A stretch of 31,314 nucleotides of DNA, taken from assembly GCA_018713215.1 (NCBI GenBank), contig DVFO01000105.1:1-31314 (forward strand), given 5' to 3'. The position numbers and the translations under genes were made by a program. The notes beneath the pieces are model-generated. The model was not told where the DNA came from. It made no database searches and saw only the letters and a program-made list of their open reading frames with translations. This DNA comes from Enterenecus faecium (GTDB taxonomy: Bacteria > Bacillota > Clostridia > Oscillospirales > Oscillospiraceae). Below are positions 1 through 6,537 of this stretch, in pieces. The stretch's first letter is position 1. Every line of letters starts with the position of its first letter.

Positions 1-242
1 ACCAGCTTGGGGTCCAGCAGCTGCTTTTTGCTGTGGGTGGCGGAGTCCGAGATGATGGCTGCCGCCGTGGCCAACCACACCAGCGCCGAGGCCCTGGCCG
101 GGATGCTGAAGGTGCGCCGCCGGCCCCTGCCCCTTATCGCGGTGCCCACCACCGCCGGTACCGGCAGCGAGACCACCGTGGCCGCCATCATCTCGGACTC
201 CGCCACCCACAGCAAAAAGCAGCTGCTGGACCCCAAGCTGGT
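1..242. repeat. 58-bp perfect inverted repeat at window edge (fold-back)
   Basis: Bases 1-58 are the exact reverse complement of bases 185-242, which lie inside the dehydrogenase coding region. The 126 bases between are normal dehydrogenase coding sequence. Protein similarity to the family begins only at about base 59, so the 58 bases are not the true upstream sequence of the gene. The simplest explanation is a fold-back chimera at a contig end. A real inverted duplication is possible but less likely. Confidence 0.9.
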
Positions 243-900
243 GCCCATGTTCGCTATTCTGGACCCGGAGCTGACGGTGGGCCTGCCCAAGCACACCACC
301 GCCCACACCGCTCTGGACGCCCTGACCCACGCCCTGGAGGCCTATGTGGCGGGCTACGCCGACGAGGAGACCGACCGCCAGGCCCGCATCGCTGTCCGGC
401 TTATCTTCCAGTACCTGCCCAAGGTCCAGGAGGACCCGACCGATCTGGAGGGCCGGGAGGCCCTGCTCACCGCCTCCTTCTTCGCAGGTATGGCCTTTAC
501 CCGTACCTATGTGGGCTACGTCCATGCCTTTGCCCACACCATCGGCGGCAAGTTCGGCGTGCCCCACGGCCTGGCCAATGCGGTGCTGCTGCCCCATATC
601 ATGCGCTATTACCTGCCTGTGTGTTATAAGCGCTTTGCCGAGCTGGGACGGATGCTCAAGCTGGGGATGCCGGGAGACAGCGACCAGATTAAGGCCACCC
701 GCTTCGTAAAGCTGCTCTATAAGCTCAACCGGCAGATGGGCATTCCCACCCGGTTTGAAAAGTTCCCCGCCTCCGCCATCGAGGAGGTTATCGACATGGC
801 CTTCCAGGAGTGCCACGGCACCTATCCGGTGCCCCGGTACTTCACCCGGGAGCACGCCCGCAAGCTGATGGAGGCGGTGTGCGCCAAGGAAGAGGCCTGA
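59..900 (+). CDS. Iron-containing alcohol dehydrogenase, 5' truncated
   Basis: About 280 C-terminal residues of a group III, metal-dependent NAD(P)-linked alcohol dehydrogenase, which interconverts an alcohol and its aldehyde in the cytoplasm. The family signature PTTAGTGSET is present, as are the usual metal ligands: Asp and His in DALTHALE, then His in HAFAHTIGG and His in VPHGLAN. The family is normally 380-400 residues, so about 100 N-terminal residues with most of the nucleotide-binding part are missing. The reading frame stays open to base 1, but bases 1-58 are a fold-back copy of downstream DNA and should not be translated as this protein. Its position before an aldehyde oxidoreductase cluster suggests linked alcohol/aldehyde metabolism. 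The natural substrate cannot be told. Confidence 0.88.
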
Positions 901-912
901 GTTCAGGCAGTC

Positions 913-943
913 AAGCCCGCCCCGGCTGCGGGGCGGGCTTTTC
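913..943 (+). terminator. Rho-independent terminator after the alcohol dehydrogenase
   Basis: A GC-rich stem (AAGCCCGCCCCG / CGGGGCGGGCTT) with a 4-base loop followed by T residues lies 13 bases after the stop codon. It separates the dehydrogenase transcript from the aldehyde oxidoreductase cluster. Confidence 0.85.
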
Positions 944-968
944 TATGATGCGTGAAGGAGGGGTCTGG

Positions 969-1397
969 ATGCCGTACCAGATCACAGAAAACTGTGTGGG
1001 CTGTACTCTGTGCGCTAAAAACTGCCCGGTGGGGGCCATCACCGGGACGGTCAAGCAGGTACATACCATCGATCCCGTCCGCTGTACCCAGTGCGGGGTG
1101 TGCGGCCGGGTGTGCCCGAGAGGGGCCATCGAGGGGCCCCTGCCCGGCCTCTACAGCCATAAAGTACCCAAAGAAAAGTGGCCCAGACCGGTCATCGACA
1201 CCAAGCTGTGTACCGCCTGCTCCATGTGTGTGCTTGCCTGCGGCTTCTCCTGCCTGTCCATCAGCCTGCCCCGGCAGAAGGGGGATCTGGAGGTATTTGC
1301 CCAGCTGAGCGCTCCGGACAAATGCGTGGGCTGCGGTCTGTGTGCCCGGGCCTGCGGCATTGGGGCCATCACCATGAAGGAAGGGGTGGGAGCATGA
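969..1397 (+). CDS. Four-cluster [4Fe-4S] ferredoxin, electron-transfer subunit of the AOR
   Basis: A 142-residue polyferredoxin. Four CxxCxxCxxxC motifs are visible: Cys9/12/15/19, Cys39/42/45/49, Cys81/84/87/91 and Cys119/122/125/129. The first, second and fourth look like standard [4Fe-4S] sites. The third continues CGFSC instead of the usual CP. The start at 969 is chosen because an AAGGAGG site lies about 8 bases upstream and homology begins at once; the longer open frame upstream overlaps the dehydrogenase and the terminator. Its stop overlaps the start of the AOR gene (ATGA), indicating translational coupling. By analogy with two-subunit tungsten oxidoreductases (WorS- or AorA-like small subunits), it probably passes electrons from the catalytic subunit to a soluble ferredoxin or another acceptor. 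Confidence 0.9.
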   Translation: MPYQITENCVGCTLCAKNCPVGAITGTVKQVHTIDPVRCTQCGVCGRVCPRGAIEGPLPGLYSHKVPKEKWPRPVIDTKLCTACSMCVLACGFSCLSISLPRQKGDLEVFAQLSAPDKCVGCGLCARACGIGAITMKEGVGA

Positions 1398-3292
1398 TCC
1401 TGCCGGTCTATGCCCAAGTGGACCTGACAAACGGCCGGTGGCGGAAGTGTACCATCTCCGCCAGACTGTTTGAGCAATATCTGGGTGGCAAGGCCCTGGG
1501 GGCCCGGCTGCTCACCGATCTGACCCCGGCGGGGTTGGACCCCCTCAGCCCGGAGGCGGTGCTCATCGTCAACACCGGACCCATGAACGACACCGGCGCC
1601 CCCAGCTCCAGCCGGTTCAACATGACCTTTAAAAACGTTCTCACCGGCGGTATCGCCTCCTCCAACTGCGGCGGACCCTTTGGGATGCTGCTGAAGAAGG
1701 CGGGCTTTGACGGACTCATTCTGTGCGGAAAGGCCCCGGAGCTGAGCATGGTGGTGGTGGAGGACGGCAAGATCCGCATCGAGGCCTGTCCCCAACTCCA
1801 GGGCCTGGACACTGAGCGCACCCAGGAAGAACTGCCGGAGCGGTACGGCAAGCTGGTCATCGGCCCAGCCGGAGAGAACGGGGTGCGCTTTGCCTGCGCC
1901 GCCAGCGGCGAGCGAGTGGCCGGGCGCTGCGGGGCCGGGGCGGTCATGGGCAGCAAGAATCTGAAAGCGGTCATTGCCTACGGCACCCGTGAGGTGGTGA
2001 AGGCCAATCCCGAGGGCTTCGAGGCCCACACCCGCAAGTGGGTCAAGCTGCTGAAAAAGCACCCCATGACGGGGGACAGTCTGCCTCGATACGGCTCGGC
2101 GGGTCTGGTGAGCAAGGCCAACGCCTCCAGTGTGCTGCCCACCCACAACTTTACCTGGGGCCGGTACGAGCACTACGAGGAGGTCAGCGGCGAGACCCTG
2201 GCGGACACCAGGCTCACCCGCAACAGCAGCTGCGTCAGCTGCCCCATCCGCTGCGAGCGGCGGGTGAAGGTAAAAGGCAAGGAGGTCAAGGGGCCGGAGT
2301 ACGAGACCCTGGGCCTCTTTGGACCCAACCTGGAGAACCGGGACCTGGACCTTATCAATGAACTCAACTACAAGTGCGACCTGCTGGGCATGGACACCAT
2401 CTCCCTGGCGGGCACCATCGCCTTTGCCATGGAGCTCCAGGAGAAGGGGATGGGAGACTTCGGCCTGAAGCCGGGCCAGCCCGAGGACCTGCCCCGGGTG
2501 GTGGAGGATGTGGCCTACCGCCGGGGTCCCGCCGGGGAACTGTCCATCGGCAGCAAGGCCTTGAGTAAGAAGTACGGAGGCGCCGACTTTGCCATCCACG
2601 CCAAGGGGCTGGAGCTGGCCGCCTATGAACCCCGGAAGAGCGTGGGCATGGGACTGGGCTACGCCACCGCCAACCGGGGCGGCTGCCACCTGAATGGCGG
2701 TTATCTGGCCCTTCTGGAGTCGGTGGGTGTTATCAGCATGGACGCCCAGACCCACAAGGGCAAGCCGGCGCTGACGGTGTTCTTCCAGAACGGTATGGAG
2801 GCGGCCTCCGCCGCTGGGTTCTGCCTGTTCACCATGCAGGCCATGATCCCCGGTATCCTGTTCAAATTTGGACCTGCCAGCTTTGCCTGTCGGGCGGCGG
2901 GCAAGGTGATGCTGTCCGCCCGGCCCCTGCTGGGGCAAATCTGGAAGTTCATGCCCTGGATCATGCCCATCAACTGTATGCTGGTGCCCCACAGCAAGTC
3001 CATCTCTCTGGTCACCGGCCTGCCCATGACCATCGGAAAATTCTTTACTGTAGGGGAGCGCAGCTACAATGTGGAGCGGCTGTACAACCTGCGGGAGGGT
3101 CTGACGGCGGCGGACGACGCCCTGCCCGGACGGCTCACTAAAACGCCCCAGGACCCGGACCGGCCGGACACGGTGGTGCCTCTGGATAAGATGCTGCCGG
3201 TGTACTACAAGGTCCGGGGGTGGGACGCCCACGGCGTGCCCACCGCCAAGCGGCTGAAACACCTGGGCATCCCCCTGCCGGAGGGGGGATAA
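1394..3292 (+). CDS. Aldehyde:ferredoxin oxidoreductase family, catalytic subunit (W/Mo-pterin enzyme)
   Basis: A 632-residue protein of the AOR family, which oxidises aldehydes to carboxylic acids with a bis-pyranopterin tungsten (or molybdenum) cofactor and one [4Fe-4S] cluster. The N-terminal half has the family's glycine-rich pterin-binding segments (LGGKALGARLL, TGPMNDTGAPSSSR, GRCGAGAVMGSKNLKA). Cys ligands appear as CVSCPIRC near residues 279-286, with the fourth probably the Cys of GFCLF near residue 476. Length is typical (about 600-630). The ATG overlaps the ferredoxin stop by ATGA, and the MoaD-like gene starts two bases after the stop. This is a self-contained module: enzyme, electron carrier, sulfur carrier and activator. 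Tungsten is more likely than molybdenum from family precedent, but the metal and substrate are inference. Confidence 0.9.
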   Translation: MILPVYAQVDLTNGRWRKCTISARLFEQYLGGKALGARLLTDLTPAGLDPLSPEAVLIVNTGPMNDTGAPSSSRFNMTFKNVLTGGIASSNCGGPFGMLLKKAGFDGLILCGKAPELSMVVVEDGKIRIEACPQLQGLDTERTQEELPERYGKLVIGPAGENGVRFACAASGERVAGRCGAGAVMGSKNLKAVIAYGTREVVKANPEGFEAHTRKWVKLLKKHPMTGDSLPRYGSAGLVSKANASSVLPTHNFTWGRYEHYEEVSGETLADTRLTRNSSCVSCPIRCERRVKVKGKEVKGPEYETLGLFGPNLENRDLDLINELNYKCDLLGMDTISLAGTIAFAMELQEKGMGDFGLKPGQPEDLPRVVEDVAYRRGPAGELSIGSKALSKKYGGADFAIHAKGLELAAYEPRKSVGMGLGYATANRGGCHLNGGYLALLESVGVISMDAQTHKGKPALTVFFQNGMEAASAAGFCLFTMQAMIPGILFKFGPASFACRAAGKVMLSARPLLGQIWKFMPWIMPINCMLVPHSKSISLVTGLPMTIGKFFTVGERSYNVERLYNLREGLTAADDALPGRLTKTPQDPDRPDTVVPLDKMLPVYYKVRGWDAHGVPTAKRLKHLGIPLPEGG

Positions 3293-3293
3293 G

Positions 3294-3542
3294 ATGGCGT
3301 TGGTGCGCTATCACGGCCGGTTGGCCGACCTCACCGGCTGCCGGGAGGAAACAATGGACGGGAACAATGTGTCCCGGCTGCTGGATCAGATCAAGAAGTA
3401 CCGCGGGGTTGAGGCTTACCGGCTGGCCAAGCGAAGCCACATCATTGTGGACGGACGCTCCGCCGGGGCGGAGAAGGGCTTCCGCACCCCCACAGGACCG
3501 GACAGTGTGGTGGAGTTCATCCCCGTGTGCGGCGGCGGTTAG
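3294..3542 (+). CDS. MoaD/ThiS-like sulfur carrier protein
   Basis: An 82-residue ubiquitin-fold (beta-grasp) protein ending CGGG. The C-terminal di-glycine is the site that is adenylated and thiocarboxylated in MoaD and ThiS. MoaD is the small subunit of molybdopterin synthase and delivers the dithiolene sulfurs. The gene starts two bases after the AOR stop, and the matching E1-like activator follows 9 bases downstream. That context favours a pterin-sulfur donor dedicated to the AOR cofactor rather than a thiamine ThiS. No moaE partner is seen in the window, so the large synthase subunit would have to come from elsewhere. Confidence 0.8.
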   Translation: MALVRYHGRLADLTGCREETMDGNNVSRLLDQIKKYRGVEAYRLAKRSHIIVDGRSAGAEKGFRTPTGPDSVVEFIPVCGGG

Positions 3543-3551
3543 GAGGGTGCT

Positions 3552-4268
3552 GTGGAACTGGAGCGATACCGACGGCAGCTGGCCATCCCGGAGATCGGGG
3601 AAGAGGGCCAGCACAAGCTGGCCGCCTCCTCGGTGCTGGTAGTGGGAGCCGGAGGCCTTGGGGGCCCGCTGCTTTACGCCCTGGCCGGGGCCGGAGTGGG
3701 GCGTTTGGTAATAGTGGACGGGGACACCGTCTCTCTCAGCAACCTGAACCGGCAGTTCCTCTTTGACCAGGCCGATTTGGGCCGCCCCAAGGCGGAGGCG
3801 GCCGCCCGGCGGCTATCTGCCTTTAACCCGGACCTGCGGGTGGAGGGGGTGGAGGCCTGGCTGGACGAGAACACTGGAATGGAGCTGCTGACGGACTGCA
3901 CGCTGGCGGTGGCGGCGGTGGACAATCTGCCTGGCCGGCTTGCCCTCAATGCCGCCTGCGCTCAGAATAATATTCCTCTGGTCAATGGTGGGGTGGAGGG
4001 CTGGTACGGCTCGGTGATGGCGGTGGAGTTTGGAAAAACACCCTGCCTGGCCTGCTGCTATGCCGGGACTACGCCGGAGGAGGGTGGTCAGGCCCTGGGG
4101 GCAGTTACCGGAGCGGTGGCCTCCCTGATGGCTACCGTTGCCCTCCAGATGCTGCTGGGGCACAATCCCATCCCGGGAGAAATGTTGCTCTACGACGGCA
4201 GGCGGCTGGAGCTGGACCGTGTGCCGGTGGAGCGGGGCACGGGCTGCCCCGTCTGCGGAAGATATTGA
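3552..4268 (+). CDS. MoeB/ThiF-family adenylyltransferase
   Basis: A 238-residue E1-like enzyme that activates the C-terminal glycine of a MoaD/ThiS protein with ATP. Visible motifs: VGAGGLGG (residues 31-38, nucleotide-binding loop), IVDGDTVSLSNLNRQF (54-69, with the conserved Asp and the Arg finger), AAVDNLPGR with Asp124, and two zinc Cys pairs, CLAC (165-168) and CPVC (232-235). There is no C-terminal rhodanese domain, so it is the short form. The start is a GTG with a GGAGG site directly upstream. It is the last gene of the aldehyde oxidoreductase operon, and a terminator follows. MoeB versus ThiF cannot be decided from sequence alone; the AOR context favours MoeB. Confidence 0.85.
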   Translation: MELERYRRQLAIPEIGEEGQHKLAASSVLVVGAGGLGGPLLYALAGAGVGRLVIVDGDTVSLSNLNRQFLFDQADLGRPKAEAAARRLSAFNPDLRVEGVEAWLDENTGMELLTDCTLAVAAVDNLPGRLALNAACAQNNIPLVNGGVEGWYGSVMAVEFGKTPCLACCYAGTTPEEGGQALGAVTGAVASLMATVALQMLLGHNPIPGEMLLYDGRRLELDRVPVERGTGCPVCGRY

Positions 4269-4271
4269 TGG

Positions 4272-4302
4272 AAGGACCTGCTGTGAAAACGGCGGGTCCT
4301 TT
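4272..4302 (+). terminator. Terminator of the aldehyde oxidoreductase operon
   Basis: A 10-bp stem, AAGGACCTGC / GCGGGTCCTT (one G-T pair), followed by TTTTGT just after the moeB-like stop codon. Confidence 0.8.
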
Positions 4303-4350
4303 TGTCTGCCTTCGGACAAAAGCGGGCACACTGAAAGCGGAGGCGATACC

Positions 4351-4476
4351 ATGGAAGTGCGACGCTATGTGAACGGCAAGCCGGTGTCCGGCAAGGATTT
4401 GCCGCCCCAGCAGGTGGAAAATCCGGTGCTGGTCCGTCTGCTGCGGCAGGCCAGGGCCAGAGGACGGAAACGGTGA
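4351..4476 (+). CDS. Small basic protein, 41 residues, unknown function
   Basis: A 41-codon frame starting MEVRRYVNGK and ending ARARGRKR, with a GGAGG site about 7 bases before the ATG. It is strongly basic (11 Arg/Lys). No family is recognised. It sits between the terminator of the AOR operon and the promoter of the recombinase, in the same direction. Small basic proteins next to large serine recombinases can be recombination directionality factors, which makes this a candidate on position and charge only. It could also be a remnant or a small protein unrelated to the recombinase. Confidence 0.55.
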   Translation: MEVRRYVNGKPVSGKDLPPQQVENPVLVRLLRQARARGRKR

Positions 4477-4491
4477 TAGAAGAAAAAGGAA

Positions 4492-4521
4492 TTGCAGCGA
4501 ATAGGGACAATCCGGTACAAT
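4492..4521 (+). promoter_or_regulatory. Probable vegetative promoter of the recombinase
   Basis: TTGCAG at 4492-4497 and TACAAT at 4516-4521 with an 18-base spacer, about 30 bases before the chosen recombinase start. The pattern is sigma-A-like. I do not see a convincing SigE, SigF or SigG promoter here, which matters for whether excision could be tied to sporulation. Confidence 0.55.
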
Positions 4522-4552
4522 GGACCCCATGACACAGCATCAGGAGAGAAAT

Positions 4553-5947
4553 ATGACGGAACTTGTGGAAAACCAGCCCCTGCGGGCCCTCTATATCCGG
4601 GTGTCCACCGAGGCCCAGGCGGAGGAGGGCTACTCCATCCAGGCCCAGACCGAGCGGCTGGAGGCCTACTGTAAGGCCATGGGGTGGGACAACTACCGCT
4701 GTTACACCGATGGCGGCTACAGCGGCAGCAATCTGGACCGGCCGGAGATGACCAGGCTCATCGCCGATGCCAGAGGCGGGCAGGTGGCCACGGTGGTGGT
4801 GTTCAAGCTGGACCGGCTGTCCAGAAGCCAGAAAGATACCCTCTACCTCATTGAGGACGTATTTCTGCCCCACGGGGTGGATTTTATCTCCCTCAATGAG
4901 AGTATCGACACCTCCACCCCCTACGGCCGGGCCATGATCGGGATTCTATCCGCCTTTGCCCAGCTGGAGCGGGAAAACATCTACCTGCGTACCCGGATGG
5001 GCATGGTGGAGCGGGTACGTCAGGGCTACTGGATGGGGGGCGGCGGGGTACCCTTCGGCTATGACTACGACCGGAGCACCGGCGTTCTGGTACCCAACGC
5101 CGACGCCCCCCGGGTACGGCAGATGTATGAGCTCTATCTGAAGGGATGGTCCGCCCAGCGGATTGCAAATAGAATGGGGCTGAAATACGACAAGCTGGTG
5201 ACCCAGATCCTCACCCGCAAGAGCAACATCGGCCTCATCACCTACAAGGGGGAGGAGTACCAGGGCCTTCACCAGCCCATCGTGCCCGAGGAGCTGTTTT
5301 ATCTGGTTCAGGACCGGATGAAGGAGCGGGCTACCAAGCACCGAGCCGCCGGAGGGGGTCACCTGCTCACCGGACTGGTGTACTGTGGCGCCTGCGGGGC
5401 CCGGATGCGATACATTCGCTGGGGCAAGAATGGCTATAAGCTGCGCTGCTATGGCCGGGACCCCTCCAAGCCCCATATGAAGAAGGGCGACAACTGCCAG
5501 GCTGAGGCGGTGTGGGCGGAGGAACTGGAGGAGCAGGTGCTTCACGATCTGTTCCAGGTGTCCGCCCGGCTGGGGGAGGAGACCGACCCCGGCCCCGATC
5601 CTCTGACCCAGCTGGAGGGGGAGATGGACAAGCTGGAGAGCAAGCTGCGGCGGCTCTACCAGCTCTTTGCCGAGGGGGAGGACCCGGTGCTGCTGGACGA
5701 GGTGCGGGAGGTGCGCCGGCAGCTGGAGATTCTGCGGCAGGACTATGAGACCGAGCAGGCCACCTGCCGCCGGGCTGCCCGGATGGAGGACCTGCGGGAG
5801 CAGGCGGCGGGCATCAAAGATAGCTGGCCCAATCTCACCCCGGAGGAGCGGCAGGCGGTGATCCGGGACTGCGTGGAGCGCATTGTGGTGGACGGACCCA
5901 AAGTGGAGATTTATTACACCTTTTTGAAGCATGGGGCGGAGTCATAG
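4553..5947 (+). CDS. Large serine recombinase (site-specific integrase/excisionase)
   Basis: A 464-residue recombinase that cuts and rejoins DNA at short attachment sites through a covalent phosphoserine. The N-terminal resolvase domain starts ALYIRVSTE with catalytic Ser18 and carries KLDRLSRS (85-92) and a FAQLERENI helix start near 135-143. A recombinase domain follows, then a zinc ribbon (CGACG near residue 278 with later Cys) and a charged coiled-coil tail, as in SpoIVCA and phage integrases. The start at 4553 is chosen for the AGGAG at 4542-4546; in-frame ATGs at 4520 and 4529 overlap the promoter and lack a site. The gene appears intact. Its stop lies 25 bases before sigG homology begins, which suggests it is the terminal gene of an element inserted in sigG. 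Confidence 0.93.
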   Translation: MTELVENQPLRALYIRVSTEAQAEEGYSIQAQTERLEAYCKAMGWDNYRCYTDGGYSGSNLDRPEMTRLIADARGGQVATVVVFKLDRLSRSQKDTLYLIEDVFLPHGVDFISLNESIDTSTPYGRAMIGILSAFAQLERENIYLRTRMGMVERVRQGYWMGGGGVPFGYDYDRSTGVLVPNADAPRVRQMYELYLKGWSAQRIANRMGLKYDKLVTQILTRKSNIGLITYKGEEYQGLHQPIVPEELFYLVQDRMKERATKHRAAGGGHLLTGLVYCGACGARMRYIRWGKNGYKLRCYGRDPSKPHMKKGDNCQAEAVWAEELEEQVLHDLFQVSARLGEETDPGPDPLTQLEGEMDKLESKLRRLYQLFAEGEDPVLLDEVREVRRQLEILRQDYETEQATCRRAARMEDLREQAAGIKDSWPNLTPEERQAVIRDCVERIVVDGPKVEIYYTFLKHGAES

Positions 5948-5980
5948 AGAATTTTCCCTAATAGCAGTATCATGCCGATG
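5948..5980. other. Probable right junction (attachment site) of the sigG-interrupting element
   Basis: The sigG frame is open back only to the recombinase stop. The codons just before MPMIVGEIRR do not encode the expected sigG residues (FSTYAV in Bacillus subtilis SigG). The first ATG stands where SigG has Val of AVPMI, so the crossover should lie at or just before the ATGCCGATG sequence at 5972-5980. The exact core cannot be fixed without the left junction, which is outside the window. Confidence 0.65.
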
Positions 5981-6463
5981 ATTGTTGGGGAAATCCGCCG
6001 CTACCTCCGGGACAACTCCTCTCTCCGGGTGTCCCGGTCCATGCGGGACACCGCCTACCGGGTGCTCCAGGCTAAAGAGAAATTCATGAACGAGCACCAG
6101 CGGGAGCCCAGCATGGAGGAGATCGCCAGGATGCTGGAACTGAAGCGGGAGGACGTGGTATTTGCTCTGGATGCCATCGTGGACCCGGTGTCCCTCTACG
6201 AGCCGGTGTACGAACACGGCGGGGATACCATCTGCGTCATGGACCAGGTAAAGGACTCCAAAAACACCGACGAGAGCTGGCTGGAACACATTGCTCTGAA
6301 GGAGGCCATGGAGCGGCTCACCGACCGGGAGAAGCGGATTTTACGGATGCGCTTTTTTGAGGGCAAGACCCAGATGGAGGTATCCGCCGAGGTGGGCATC
6401 TCCCAGGCTCAGGTTTCCAGACTGGAAAAAAGTGCAATAAACCGGATGAAAAAGGATCTCTGA
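5972..6463 (+). pseudogene. sigG: sigG 3' portion: sporulation sigma factor G lacking its N-terminal third
   Basis: 163 residues matching the C-terminal part of the forespore sigma factor SigG (about 260 residues), starting in region 2.3/2.4 at PMIVGEIRRYLRDN and running through regions 3 and 4. Diagnostic SigG segments include FALDAIVDPVSLYEP, GGDTICVMDQ, EGKTQMEVSAEVGISQAQ and VSRLEK. SigF and SigK differ at these places. The first 97 or so residues, including core-polymerase contacts, are absent, and the recombinase gene stands in their place. No ribosome binding site precedes the ATG, so the fragment is unlikely to be made alone. It is best read as the 3' exon of a gene split by an element that excision could rejoin, or else as a dead remnant. 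Confidence 0.88.
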
Positions 6464-6471
6464 AGAACAGA

Positions 6472-6500
6472 TTGCGGATTTGGGGCCGTCATGATACAAT
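6472..6500 (+). promoter_or_regulatory. Promoter of the LOR/SDH-domain gene
   Basis: TTGCGG at 6472-6477 and TACAAT at 6495-6500 with a 17-base spacer, just after the sigG stop. A start near 6507 would give a leader of about 30 bases. Confidence 0.6.
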
Positions 6501-6537
6501 GGAGGTGACAAAACGACGGAAAGGAGTTCTGATTCCC

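Noticed and set aside
1151..3262. Long open frame (703 codons) on the minus strand opposite the AOR gene
   Set aside because: High GC at third codon positions leaves the opposite strand open. The product has no recognisable family, and the plus-strand genes carry clear motifs and ribosome binding sites.
5972..6463. Reading the sigma fragment as sigF or sigK instead of sigG
   Set aside because: FALDAI.DPVSL.EP, GGD...VMDQ and GKTQMEV.AE.GISQAQ fit SigG, while SigF and SigK have different residues there.
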